Of a stretch of DNA of 64,000 nt, positions 43,641 through 52,177 are shown piece after piece. The stretch is from Sphingobium fuliginis (lineage in GTDB: Bacteria; Pseudomonadota; Alphaproteobacteria; Sphingomonadales; Sphingomonadaceae). The position numbers and the translations under genes are program-made. Position 1 is the first letter of the stretch, and every line of letters begins with the position of its first letter. The stretch covers positions 1 to 64,000 of the forward strand of contig NZ_SEON01000010.1 in the NCBI RefSeq assembly GCF_004152845.1, read 5' to 3'. The notes under the pieces are model-generated. The model searched no databases. It worked only from the letters and a program-made list of their open reading frames with translations, and was not told the origin of the DNA.

Positions 43641-44156
43641 CGGTTCGCCTTGATCGTCCCGCAAGCCGCCGCAGCCGTTCAGCGTTCCCTCGCCAAAGGC
43701 CACCGCCACGCGGTCGGACCAGACCGCATCGCTCATGCCGTCGCTGCATGGCCCTTCGGTTACGGTCATTGAAAAGCCCTCGCCCAGGAAACGGACAGCC
43801 CGCGGGTCGTCGTTCCGGGATATGGCGTAGCGGACGGGCGCCCTGTCCGGACGCTCCAGCACGGCGGTTGATCCCTTTACCGTCACGGCCCAGAAAGGCT
43901 CGGTCCCGATCGCCCGATAACCATCGTCCACAGCATGCTTAACGCCGGGAGAGCTGACCGGCGGGCTCTCCTCCGTCCCACGTGCCTCTGTTCCACGTGG
44001 AACCAGTTTCGAAATATTTTCAGGGCCTTGGCCTGGCGCTGGGTCCGGCGTCCCGATCGGTGCGGAGGCGTGAGGCTGCGCGCTATTGGCCGTGGGCATC
44101 CCGTCGCCGCCACACCCCGCCAGCGCACACAGGACCAGCGGCAGGAATCGTCTCAC
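43638..44156 (-). CDS. Lipoprotein resembling COG3650
   Basis: A 172-residue lipoprotein. Lipobox L-A-G-C (cysteine residue 15) is followed by a low-complexity Pro/Ser/Gly linker (about 18-75) and a small beta domain beginning A-I-G-T-E-P-F-W-A-V, as in COG3650/META-like envelope proteins. The start is GTG, overlapping the tag stop (GTGA). The linker region contains a parS site and a 15-base tandem duplication (P-R-G-T-E-A-R-G-T-E). The stop codon comes from the MITE end. Confidence 0.72.
   Translation of the reverse strand: MRRFLPLVLCALAGCGGDGMPTANSAQPHASAPIGTPDPAPGQGPENISKLVPRGTEARGTEESPPVSSPGVKHAVDDGYRAIGTEPFWAVTVKGSTAVLERPDRAPVRYAISRNDDPRAVRFLGEGFSMTVTEGPCSDGMSDAVWSDRVAVAFGEGTLNGCGGLRDDQGEP
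43970..43999. repeat. 15-bp tandem duplication carrying parS half-site
   Basis: CCTCCGTCCCACGTG (43970-43984) is followed directly by CCTCTGTTCCACGTG (43985-43999), differing at two positions. Each unit ends in CCACGTG, the centre-left half of parS; only the second is completed to a full site. Confidence 0.8.
43989..44004. other. Distal parS site (in lipoprotein gene)
   Basis: TGTTCCACGTGGAACC matches the parS consensus at all but the last base. It lies 17.4 kb from the nearest site in the par region and within a coding sequence next to tag and gyrB. Confidence 0.75.
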
Positions 44157-44716
44157 GCCTTGCCGACCTCATCCCGCCGGAAGCAATCCACCGCATGATC
44201 GTTCACCATCCCGATCGCCTGCATCCATGCATAGACGATGGTGGGGCCCACAAATTTGAAGCCGCGCTTCTTGAGGTCTCGGGAAATCTCTTCCGAAAGG
44301 TCGGTTCTGGCCGGGAAGGTCAGGCCATCGTTCCGGATCGGCTCGCCCCCGACGAAATTCCAGACATAGGCGGAGAAATCCTCGCCCCGTTCCCGCATAT
44401 CGCAGAAAATCCGAGCGCCCCCGATCGTCGCTTCGATCTTCGCCCGCGCCCGGATGATGCCGGGGTCGCCCATCAACCGTTCGACATCGGCCCCGTCGAA
44501 GCGCGCAACCTTGTCCGGATCGAACCCCGCAAAGGCGGCGCGGAACGTCTCCCGCTTGCGCAATATGGTGATCCAGCTGAGGCCCGCCTGGAAGCCCTCC
44601 AGCATCAGCGTTTCCCAGAGCATCCGCGGATCGCGTTCCGGAACGCCCCATTCGCTGTCATGATAGGCGCAATAAAGCGGGTCCGATCCAGCCCAACCGC
44701 AACGGACCCGCTCCAT
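44153..44716 (-). CDS. tag: DNA-3-methyladenine glycosylase I
   Basis: A 187-residue base-excision repair glycosylase removing 3-methyladenine. The zinc-binding residues of the family are visible: Cys near residue 6 (R-C-G-W), His 19 (Y-H-D-S-E-W-G) and C-terminal H/C in N-D-H-A-V-D-C-F. L-E-G-F-Q-A-G-L-S-W is intact. It begins 4 bases after the gyrB stop and overlaps the lipoprotein gene. Confidence 0.95.
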   Translation of the reverse strand: MERVRCGWAGSDPLYCAYHDSEWGVPERDPRMLWETLMLEGFQAGLSWITILRKRETFRAAFAGFDPDKVARFDGADVERLMGDPGIIRARAKIEATIGGARIFCDMRERGEDFSAYVWNFVGGEPIRNDGLTFPARTDLSEEISRDLKKRGFKFVGPTIVYAWMQAIGMVNDHAVDCFRRDEVGKA

Positions 44717-44720
44717 CGGA

Positions 44721-47228
44721 TCAGACGTCCAGATTGGCGACGTTCAGCGCATTGTCCTGGATGAACTCGCGCCGCGGTTCGACCACATCGCCCATCAGCC
44801 GCGTGAAAATCTCGTCGGCAACGTCCGCCTGCTCGACCTCCACCCGCAGCATCGAGCGATTATCGGGGTCCAGCGTGGTTTCCCAAAGCTGTTCCGCATT
44901 CATCTCGCCAAGGCCCTTGTACCGCTGGATCGCCAGCCCCTTGCGCCCGGCAGCGAGGATCGCCTCCAGCAATTCGCTGGGCCGCGTGACCGCCGTCGAA
45001 CCCTTGGTCGCGACCGGCAGATCGTCATCCCCCGCCTCCTCGGCGGCGGCCGCCGCCTTGGCCGTGACCAGACGGCTGGCGGTGCGATAGCTGTCCGCCT
45101 CCTCGGTTGCGATGGCGTGCAGCTTGCGCGCTTCGGCCGACCCGATGAAGCCCGCCTCGATCATGTGATGGTCGGTGACGCCGCGCCACAGCCGCTCGAA
45201 ATGGAAGCCGCCCTCCTCCGCGATCCGGCCGGTCCACCTGCCCTCTTCGTCCTGCGCATCCATCCAGCGGACGGTGTTCGTCAACCGCTCGGCCTGCGCC
45301 TCATGGCTGAGTTCCGGATCGAGCGCGCCGTTGATCGCCAGCGCTTCGATGATCGCGGGATTGTAGCGGCGCGGCACATAGCGCATCACCGCGCGCATCC
45401 GCCGGCCATGCTCGATCAGGTGGCGCAGGTCTTCGCCAGACCGCATGCCCCCGGTCGTTTCCAGCGCCATGGATTCGACGCCATTGTCGACCAGATACTG
45501 CTCCAGCGCGGCTTCGTTCTTGAGATAGACCTCCGACCGGCCGCGCGTCGCCTTGTAGAGCGGCGGCTGGGCGATAAAGAGATGCCCCGCCTCGATGATC
45601 TGCGGCATCTGGCGGTAGAAGAAGGTCAGCAGCAGCGTGCGGATATGCGCGCCGTCGACGTCGGCGTCGGTCATGATGACGATCTTGTGGTAGCGCAGCT
45701 TTTCCAGGTTGAAATCGTCGCGGATGCCGGTGCCCATCGCCTGGATCAGCGTGCCGACTTCCTTGGACGAGAGCATCCGGTCGAAACGGGCGCGCTCTAC
45801 GTTCAAAATCTTGCCCTTCAGCGGCAGGATCGCCTGATTATGCCGGTTGCGCCCCTGCTTGGCCGAACCGCCGGCCGAATCGCCCTCCACCAGGAAGAGT
45901 TCGGATTTGGCGGGATCGCGTTCCTGACAGTCGGCCAGCTTGCCGGGCAGCGAGGCGATGTCCATCACCCCCTTGCGCCGGGTGAGTTCGCGCGCCTTCT
46001 TCGCGGCTTCGCGGGCGGCGGCGGCGTCGATCACCTTCTGCACGATCATGCGGCCATGCTGGGGATTTTCCTCCAGCCATTCCGCCATCTTGTCGGCCAT
46101 CAGGCTTTCCAGCGGCTGACGCACTTCGGAACTGACCAACTTGTCCTTGGTCTGCGAGGAGAATTTGGGATCGGGCAGCTTGACCGACACGATGGCGGTC
46201 AGGCCTTCGCGCATATCCTCGCCGGTCAGCGAGACCTTTTCCTTCTTCAACAGGCCGGACTTGTCGGCATAATTGTTGAGCGTCCGGGTCAGCGCAGCGC
46301 GGAAGGCGGCAAGGTGGGTGCCGCCGTCCCGCTGCGGGATGTTGTTCGTGAAACAGAGGACATTTTCATAATAGCTGTCGTTCCATTCCAGCGCGACGTC
46401 GATGGTGACATCGTCGCGGCTGCCCGAAATCGCGATCGGATCGGGCATCAGCGGCTGCTTGTTGCGGTCCAGCCACTTCACGAAGGCCGCGATGCCGCCT
46501 TCGTAAAACAGCTCGATCTCCTTCTTCTCCTCATGCCGCGCATCGATCAGGAACAGCCGCACGCCGGAATTGAGGAAGGCGAGTTCGCGATAGCGATGCT
46601 CCAGCTTCTCGAAATCGAATTCGGTGTGGTTCTTGAACGTGCCGCCGTCGCCGGGCACTTTCTCGGTCGAGGGGAGGAAAGTGACCTTCGTCCCTTTCTT
46701 GCCCGCGGGCGCGTCCCCGATCACCTTGAGCGGCGCCACGGCGTCGCCATAGGCAAAGCGCATATAATGCTCCTTGCCGTCGCGCCAGATGTTGAGGTCG
46801 AGATATTCGCTGAGCGCGTTCACCACGCTGACGCCCACGCCGTGCAGGCCGCCCGACACCTTATAGGCGTTGTCGTCCGACGTGTTCTCGAACTTGCCGC
46901 CCGCGTGGAGCTGGGTCATGATGACCTCGGCCGCTGAGACGCCCTCTTCCTTGTGGATGTCGGTGGGGATGCCGCGGCCATTATCCTCCACGCTGACCGA
47001 TCCGTCGGGATTGAGCGTGATCAGGATGCGGTCGCAATGGCCGGCCAGCGCCTCGTCTATGGCATTGTCGCTGACCTCGAACACCATATGATGCAGGCCG
47101 GAACCGTCGTCGGTGTCGCCGATATACATGCCGGGCCGCTTCCGCACGGCATCCAGCCCTTTCAGGACCTTGATGCTGTCGGCGCCATAGGCATTGCTGT
47201 TGGGGTTGTTCTGACTTTCCTCGCTCAT
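44721..47228 (-). CDS. gyrB: DNA gyrase subunit B
   Basis: An 835-residue type II topoisomerase ATPase subunit. The GHKL domain (D-N-A-I-D-E-A, G-R-G-I-P), Toprim motif E-G-D-S-A-G-G-S-A and D-A-D-V-D-G, and the C-terminal E-P-R-R-E-F-I-Q-x-N-A are present. The ATG at 47228 gives the family N-terminus (M-S-E-E...). The frame is open 15 codons further upstream without a ribosome-binding site. It is followed closely by tag. Confidence 0.97.
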   Translation of the reverse strand: MSEESQNNPNSNAYGADSIKVLKGLDAVRKRPGMYIGDTDDGSGLHHMVFEVSDNAIDEALAGHCDRILITLNPDGSVSVEDNGRGIPTDIHKEEGVSAAEVIMTQLHAGGKFENTSDDNAYKVSGGLHGVGVSVVNALSEYLDLNIWRDGKEHYMRFAYGDAVAPLKVIGDAPAGKKGTKVTFLPSTEKVPGDGGTFKNHTEFDFEKLEHRYRELAFLNSGVRLFLIDARHEEKKEIELFYEGGIAAFVKWLDRNKQPLMPDPIAISGSRDDVTIDVALEWNDSYYENVLCFTNNIPQRDGGTHLAAFRAALTRTLNNYADKSGLLKKEKVSLTGEDMREGLTAIVSVKLPDPKFSSQTKDKLVSSEVRQPLESLMADKMAEWLEENPQHGRMIVQKVIDAAAAREAAKKARELTRRKGVMDIASLPGKLADCQERDPAKSELFLVEGDSAGGSAKQGRNRHNQAILPLKGKILNVERARFDRMLSSKEVGTLIQAMGTGIRDDFNLEKLRYHKIVIMTDADVDGAHIRTLLLTFFYRQMPQIIEAGHLFIAQPPLYKATRGRSEVYLKNEAALEQYLVDNGVESMALETTGGMRSGEDLRHLIEHGRRMRAVMRYVPRRYNPAIIEALAINGALDPELSHEAQAERLTNTVRWMDAQDEEGRWTGRIAEEGGFHFERLWRGVTDHHMIEAGFIGSAEARKLHAIATEEADSYRTASRLVTAKAAAAAEEAGDDDLPVATKGSTAVTRPSELLEAILAAGRKGLAIQRYKGLGEMNAEQLWETTLDPDNRSMLRVEVEQADVADEIFTRLMGDVVEPRREFIQDNALNVANLDV

Positions 47229-47314
47229 ATCCGAGCATATAGGGAAAAGGGGCAGCAAACTAAAGCGAAACATGGCGGCTATCGCCTGCGCCGGGCAGGG
47301 TCTATCAGGCGGCT

Positions 47315-47797
47315 ATGCGCATGATCCTGACCCTGGTCCTGATGCTTGCCGCCTGCTCCAAGAGCAGCGACGTGCTGGAGGAACTGCCCAACAGTTCGCT
47401 TGCCGGCGCACCGCGGGAGGAGGTGCCGGAAACCCGCCTGGAATCGCGCCTCGTCCGCCCGGTGACCATTGGGGAGGACGGTCCGCGCCTCGACGCCTGC
47501 GGCGCGATGGGCCAGGCGGTGCGCGTAGGCGCCGGAGGAGCGGCGGTCCGGGCCGCGCCCTTTTCGGACGCCGGAGAAGTCGCCCGCATGGCGGAGGGCA
47601 GCCGCGCATGGGTCTGCACCCGCAGCCTCGACCAGAAATGGCTGGGCGTCGTTCTGGTCCCCGATCCTCCTGCCGACAATGCCGCGGCCCCGGTGGATTG
47701 CGGCGTGTCCGGACCGGTGGATCGCAAGCAGCCCTATGACGGCCCCTGCCCCAGCGGCTGGGTGTCGAGCGCCGCCATCCGGTTGATCGCGGGTTAG
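47315..47797 (+). CDS. Lipoprotein with SH3-like domain
   Basis: A 160-residue predicted lipoprotein. Lipobox L-A-A-C (cysteine about residue 14) is followed by a bacterial SH3-like segment (V-R-A-A-P-F-S-D-A-G-E-V-A-R...W-V-C-T-R, about 78-115) with several cysteines. It diverges from gyrB across 86 bases. No enzyme motif is visible. Confidence 0.72.
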   Translation: MRMILTLVLMLAACSKSSDVLEELPNSSLAGAPREEVPETRLESRLVRPVTIGEDGPRLDACGAMGQAVRVGAGGAAVRAAPFSDAGEVARMAEGSRAWVCTRSLDQKWLGVVLVPDPPADNAAAPVDCGVSGPVDRKQPYDGPCPSGWVSSAAIRLIAG

Positions 47798-47890
47798 GGG
47801 GTGCGCCGCCCGCAGGCGGGAGCGGGCGGGCGCGACATCGGCGGTGGTTTGCTGACGGCAAGGCTGGAGGCTGGCTGCGCTCGCCCCTAA

Positions 47891-47912
47891 CCCCTCCCGC
47901 AGGCGGGAGGGG
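47891..47912. repeat. CCCCTCCCGCAGGCGGGAGGGG hairpin
   Basis: Ten-base perfect arms flank a two-base loop, between convergent genes (SH3-like lipoprotein and DUF1993). A related G/C-rich CCCGCAGGCGGGAG stretch is at 47809-47822. It is probably a repeated terminator-like unit; a T-run is absent. Confidence 0.75.
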
Positions 47913-47944
47913 AATGCCTTATGACGACCGTCGCCACCCGGCCG

Positions 47945-48451
47945 CTAAATCCCACCCAGATAATCGATCTTGCTCAGCGGCACCCCCGCCTGCCGCAGCA
48001 GCGCATAGGCGGTCGAAACATGAAAATAGAAATTGGGCAGCGCAAAGCCCAGCGCATGGCTGCGTCCGGTAAAGCGGAATTCGCCGCGAGGGCCCTTGAG
48101 GATCACTTCCGCATCCTCCCGCCCGTCGATCCGCTCGCGAGGCACGGATTCCAGGAAGGCGATGGTCTTGCCGATCCGTTCTTGCAGGTCGGCAAAGCTC
48201 TGCTCCGTATCGGGCATGGCAACCGGATCGAGCCCACCGATGCGTGTCACCGCCCCCTTGGCGCTGTCGCTGGCATATTGCACCTGTCCGGTGAGCGGAG
48301 CCATGTCCCCGATCAGGCGCGCCTGCGTCAGCGTCAGTGGATCGATGCCCCTTTCTTCCGCATGGGCGGCGCCCTTCTCCAGAATGGCGGAAAGGTTGCG
48401 CAGCCCGCGGATGAAGACGGAAACGGTCAGGTCGTACAGGTCGGTCGCCAC
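47945..48451 (-). CDS. DUF1993 family protein
   Basis: A 168-residue, mostly helical protein related to the DinB/DUF1993 four-helix fold. D-L-Y-D-L-T-V-S-V-F at the N-terminus and F-A-L-P-N-F-Y-F-H-V-S-T-A-Y-A-L-L-R near the C-terminus are family hallmarks. The start is GTG at 48451, preceded by AGGAGA. Function is unknown. Confidence 0.88.
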   Translation of the reverse strand: MATDLYDLTVSVFIRGLRNLSAILEKGAAHAEERGIDPLTLTQARLIGDMAPLTGQVQYASDSAKGAVTRIGGLDPVAMPDTEQSFADLQERIGKTIAFLESVPRERIDGREDAEVILKGPRGEFRFTGRSHALGFALPNFYFHVSTAYALLRQAGVPLSKIDYLGGI

Positions 48452-48571
48452 CAGGCTCTCCTCATGATCGTGAGGCGCCTAGATATGGCGTGGATCACCA
48501 CAGTCGATACCCGCGCGAAATAAAAGGACCGGCCGGCGGACTCCATGCCGGCCGGTCAGGGGGCAACCGGA

Positions 48572-49174
48572 TCAGCCAAGCGCGGGGCGTTCGCGCGGGA
48601 CAATGGTGAAGAAGGGCAAGGCATGGTGCACGATCCACCCGATCGTCGCCGCATAGAGCAGGGTGCCGAGGCCCACCGTGCCGCCCAGCAGCCAGCCGAC
48701 CGCCAGCACGCCGATCTCGATACCGGTGCGGACCCATTTGACCGGCAATCCGGTCCGGCGGCAGAAGCCCGTCATCACCCCGTCGCGCGGGCCCGGGCCC
48801 AACCCCGCGCCGATATAAGCGCCGCCCGCAATGCCGTTGAGGACGATCCCCGCCGCCAACCAGGCGAAGCGCATGGCATAACCCTCCGGCGTGGGCAGGA
48901 TCATCAGGCTGAGGTCCACCGCCGTGCCGATCACCGCAATGTTGCAGACCGTGCCGATACCGGGCCGCTGACGCAGCGGCCACCAGAGCAACAGCACGAT
49001 CGCCCCGACCAGATTGACCGTCATGCCGAAACTCAGACCCAGGCGCGGCGCCAATCCCTGGTGCAGCACGTCCCAGGGATCGAGCCCCAGATCGGCGCGC
49101 AGCATCAGGGCCATGGAGAAGCCATAAAGGCCAAGACCCCAGAAAAGCTGGAAAAGGCGGCGGTGCATCATCAT
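48572..49174 (-). CDS. yczE: YczE-like membrane protein
   Basis: A 200-residue integral membrane protein with about five helices and G-A-G-L-G-P-G-P-R-D-G (about 130), as in YczE/YitT/YyaS proteins. It diverges from a MocR regulator of the YczR type; such pairs are known in several bacteria, where the regulator controls yczE. The start is the first of three consecutive ATGs at 49174. The transported substance is unknown. Confidence 0.85.
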   Translation of the reverse strand: MMMHRRLFQLFWGLGLYGFSMALMLRADLGLDPWDVLHQGLAPRLGLSFGMTVNLVGAIVLLLWWPLRQRPGIGTVCNIAVIGTAVDLSLMILPTPEGYAMRFAWLAAGIVLNGIAGGAYIGAGLGPGPRDGVMTGFCRRTGLPVKWVRTGIEIGVLAVGWLLGGTVGLGTLLYAATIGWIVHHALPFFTIVPRERPALG

Positions 49175-49192
49175 GGCGGTTGAAATCACCCG

Positions 49193-49233
49193 AAATGGCC
49201 TTTTACAAAATGGCCATTATTGGGTAAGTGGCC
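49193..49233. promoter_or_regulatory. Candidate YczR operator: AAATGGCC direct repeats
   Basis: The intergenic segment carries AAATGGCC at 49193-49200, AAATGGCC at 49208-49215 and AAGTGGCC at 49226-49233, spaced 15 and 18 bases start to start. Direct repeats are the usual binding pattern of MocR/GntR regulators. They lie within about 60 bases of both divergent starts. Confidence 0.6.
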
Positions 49234-49257
49234 TCCTCCCTTTCCGGATTGGAACCT

Positions 49258-50727
49258 ATGGTCATGTCCACTTCCCTGTTGCGGCCGCCTTCCCTGCTTC
49301 GCCTGCTGGGCGCCTGGCGCGCCGAAGACAGCGCGGAGCCCGCCTATCGCCAATTGGCGCAGGCGCTGCGGATGCTGGTGCTGGATGGGCGCGTCGGCCT
49401 GAACGTCCGCCTGCCCGGGGAACGGGAACTGGCCGCCGCGCTGGGCCTCAGCCGCACGACCATCGCCGCCGCCTTCGACCGGCTGCGCGACGAAGGCTTT
49501 CTGGAAAGCCGGCAGGGATCGGGCAGCGTCACCCGCCTGCCGCCCGGCCGGATGGAACAGGCCCTGCCGGAAATCGACATGATCGACGGCGGCAATATCC
49601 TGAACTGGACCCATGCCGCATTGCCGGCCGCGCCGGGCGTGGGCCGCGCCTATCAGGTCGCGGTGGAGGCCCTGCCCGCCTTTCTGGGCGAGCTGGGGTA
49701 CGATCCTTTGGGCCTGCCGCCGCTGCGCCGGGCGATCGCCGCCTATTATGAGCGGCGGGGATGTCCCACCAGTCCGGACCAGATCATCGTCACCAACGGC
49801 GCGCAGCAGGGATTTTCGCTGTTGCTCCACTGGCTGGCGGGACCGGGCGACCGGGCGGTGATCGACCATCCCACCTATCACAATGCGATCCAGGCCTTGC
49901 AGCGCGCCCATGTCGTGCCGGTGCCTGTCGGCCTGCCCGCGCAGGGATGGGACATCGACGCGATGGAAGCGGCCTTCCGCCAGACCAGTCCGCGCTTCGC
50001 CTATATCATCGCGGATTTCCACAATCCGACGGGGCGCAGCATGGACCCGGGCACCCGCCGCGCACTGGTGGCCGCGGCGACGCGCAGCCATATGCCGCTG
50101 ATCATCGACGAGACCATGGCGGCGATGGGTCTGGACAATATGCCGCCGCCGCCAGTCGCGGTGCATGATCCTTCCGGGCGGCAGGTCATCACCCTGGGTT
50201 CGGCCAGCAAGATCTTCTGGGGTGGGCTGCGCGTCGGCTGGATTCGCGCCGATCCGCAGACCGTCGCGGCGCTGGGACGACTGCGCACGACGATGGACAT
50301 GGCGAGCCCGGTGGTGGAGCAGCTTGCCGTCGCGCATCTGATCGATAGCGACGAAGGGCTTGGCCCGCGGGCGGCGATCCTGCGGGGGCGTCGCGATCAT
50401 CTGCTGGGGCTGATCGAACGACACCTGCCGCACTGGCGTGCCGAATCCCCTGCCGGCGGCCTGTCGCTCTGGGCGGAACTGCCGCGCGGCGAGGCGACGG
50501 CGCTGGCCGCCATTGCCGAGAGTCATGGCGTGCGTGTCGCGCCTGGGCCGCGCTTCGGCGTGAGCGGGGCGTTCGAGCGCTTCCTCCGCCTGCCCTTCAC
50601 CTTATCGGAGGAGCAACTGACCGCTGGCGTCGAGCGGTTGGCGGAAGCCGATGCGCGGCTTCACGCCCGCATGCCGCGCGGCCGCGATTCCCTGGCGGCG
50701 GCGTTGGAGGCGGATCGGTTGATCTGA
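49258..50727 (+). CDS. yczR: MocR-family transcription factor, YczR-like
   Basis: A 489-residue regulator. An N-terminal GntR winged helix (about residues 25-90, with L-P-G-E-R-E-L-A and G-L-S-R-T-T-I-A-A-A-F-D-R-L) is joined to a class I aminotransferase-like PLP domain with the lysine in G-S-A-S-K-I-F-W-G-G (about 313). It faces yczE divergently, which suggests control of that gene. The start could also be the GTG at 49228 or the ATG at 49264. Confidence 0.88.
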   Translation: MVMSTSLLRPPSLLRLLGAWRAEDSAEPAYRQLAQALRMLVLDGRVGLNVRLPGERELAAALGLSRTTIAAAFDRLRDEGFLESRQGSGSVTRLPPGRMEQALPEIDMIDGGNILNWTHAALPAAPGVGRAYQVAVEALPAFLGELGYDPLGLPPLRRAIAAYYERRGCPTSPDQIIVTNGAQQGFSLLLHWLAGPGDRAVIDHPTYHNAIQALQRAHVVPVPVGLPAQGWDIDAMEAAFRQTSPRFAYIIADFHNPTGRSMDPGTRRALVAAATRSHMPLIIDETMAAMGLDNMPPPPVAVHDPSGRQVITLGSASKIFWGGLRVGWIRADPQTVAALGRLRTTMDMASPVVEQLAVAHLIDSDEGLGPRAAILRGRRDHLLGLIERHLPHWRAESPAGGLSLWAELPRGEATALAAIAESHGVRVAPGPRFGVSGAFERFLRLPFTLSEEQLTAGVERLAEADARLHARMPRGRDSLAAALEADRLI

Positions 50728-50770
50728 GCGCTGGCGGATATGGGTCATGAACTGCCATCGGCGCGGCATG

Positions 50771-50794
50771 CTCCTGCGGAGGAATCCGCAGGAG
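50771..50794. terminator. CTCCTGCGGA hairpin between convergent genes
   Basis: A ten-base perfect stem, CTCCTGCGGA (50771-50780) and TCCGCAGGAG (50785-50794), with GGAA loop. It lies between the yczR stop and the ThiE-like stop and is related to the TCCTGCG repeat family. Confidence 0.6.
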
Positions 50795-50849
50795 ACAAGC
50801 GGCTCGCGAGAATAAGGTGCGGCCTTTGGATCGCCCGCCCTTACCGCCG

Positions 50850-51413
50850 TCACCGGCCCGACAGGCCGTCGATGGCGGCCCAGCCGGAAGCGCCGATTGC
50901 CTTCAGCATATGCCGATGCGCCGCGTTCACCCCGCCCAGGGCGATTACCGGCATCGGGGCGAGCCGGGCCAGGGCGGCGAAGCCCGCTCGCCCCAATAGG
51001 GGTGAACCGGGGTGCGAGCGCGTCGGGAAGAGTGGCGAGAGCAGGACGATATTTGCCCCATAGCGCACGGCTTCCGCCATCTCCCGCCCATCATGCACCG
51101 GCCTGCTGTGGAGCAGCGCCTTTCCTGCCCGCCGCCGGTCACGTCCGTGCCAGCCATCGGCACGCCAGGCCTGCGCCTGCGCCGCCGTGCCGCCCAGCAT
51201 CAGCACCAGCCGCCGCCTTCGGGCAATCCGGGCGATCCGATCGAACAGGGCGCGCCGCTCCGCCGCGGCCGTGCGATAGTGCCGGAATATGACTCCCGCC
51301 TTCCCCTTGGGCAGACGGGCGACAGCAGCCAGCAGGGCGGGCTCCCCGATGCGTTCGTCGGTCATCAACCAGATCGTCGGCAATTTTTTGCGGTGGCGGC
51401 GTTGCATGGCCAT
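50850..51413 (-). CDS. Thiamine-phosphate synthase-like protein
   Basis: A 187-residue TIM-barrel protein similar to ThiE/TenI. It shows the phosphate-binding I-A-L-G-G-V-N-A (about 160) and V-L-L-S-P-L-F-P-T-R-S-H-P-G (about 125-138) typical of the family, but it is short and some ThiE substrate residues cannot be verified. It diverges from yggS with only 17 bases between the two starts. No other thiamine genes are near, so a true ThiE role is uncertain. Confidence 0.75.
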   Translation of the reverse strand: MAMQRRHRKKLPTIWLMTDERIGEPALLAAVARLPKGKAGVIFRHYRTAAAERRALFDRIARIARRRRLVLMLGGTAAQAQAWRADGWHGRDRRRAGKALLHSRPVHDGREMAEAVRYGANIVLLSPLFPTRSHPGSPLLGRAGFAALARLAPMPVIALGGVNAAHRHMLKAIGASGWAAIDGLSGR

Positions 51414-51430
51414 CGCCTATAGCAGCCGCC

Positions 51431-52177
51431 ATGACGACCGACAGCATCGAAGCCGCAGACCGGCTGGCCGCGAACCGATTGGCCGAGATACACGACGCCA
51501 TGGGCCGCGCCGCCCGCCTTACCGGCCGCACCGCCGACGACATCACCCTGATCGCCGTGTCGAAGACGCAGGCGGCGGACGCCATCCGCCCGTTGATCGC
51601 GGCAGGCCAGCGGGTCTTCGGGGAAAATCGCGTGCAGGAAGCGGAAAGCAAATGGCCTGCCCTGCGGGAGGAGCATGAGGGCCTTAAACTGCACCTCGTC
51701 GGTCAGCTCCAGTCGAACAAGGCGGCCGACGCGGTCGCCCTTTTCGATGTCATCCATTCGCTCGACCGGCCGTCGATGCTGACGGCGCTGGCCAAGGCCA
51801 TGGACGCGGCGGACAGGCGGGTGCCCTGCTTCGTGCAGGTCAATATCGGTGCGGAAGCGCAAAAGGGCGGTTGTCCGATTGCCGACGTGCCCGCGTTGAT
51901 CCGATCGGCCCGGGACGCGGATATTCCGCTGCTGGGCCTGATGTGCGTGCCGCCGGCCGACATCGAACCCGCGCCCTTCTTCGCGCTGCTCGCCAAGATG
52001 GCGCGGGAGGAGGGGATGGAACAGCTCTCCATGGGCATGTCGGGGGATTATGAAACCGCGATCATGCTGGGCGCCACGCACATCCGCGTCGGCACGGCCC
52101 TGTTCGGGGAGCGCCCTGCCGCTCGCCCGGCACCGGGGAGCGGCAGGGGCATGATCAGAAACTCCCGCGAAGGGTGA
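51431..52177 (+). CDS. YggS/PLPBP family pyridoxal-phosphate homeostasis protein
   Basis: A 248-residue single-domain PLP-binding protein. The lysine lies in A-V-S-K-T-Q (about residue 44), with F-G-E-N-R-V-Q-E and L-M-C-V-P following. The usual C-terminus ends near R-V-G-T-A-L-F-G; here the frame continues about 20 residues through a GC hairpin (52114-52148) and ends inside the 3' end of the convergent TonB-receptor gene. It buffers PLP and affects amino-acid homeostasis in family members. Confidence 0.9.
   Translation: MTTDSIEAADRLAANRLAEIHDAMGRAARLTGRTADDITLIAVSKTQAADAIRPLIAAGQRVFGENRVQEAESKWPALREEHEGLKLHLVGQLQSNKAADAVALFDVIHSLDRPSMLTALAKAMDAADRRVPCFVQVNIGAEAQKGGCPIADVPALIRSARDADIPLLGLMCVPPADIEPAPFFALLAKMAREEGMEQLSMGMSGDYETAIMLGATHIRVGTALFGERPAARPAPGSGRGMIRNSREG
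52114..52148. terminator. GC-rich hairpin at the yggS/TonB-receptor convergence
   Basis: Eleven-base arms CCCTGCCGCTC (52114-52124) and GAGCGGCAGGG (52138-52148). It lies inside the 3' coding end of yggS and just outside the receptor stop. No T-run follows, so termination strength is uncertain. Confidence 0.5.
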
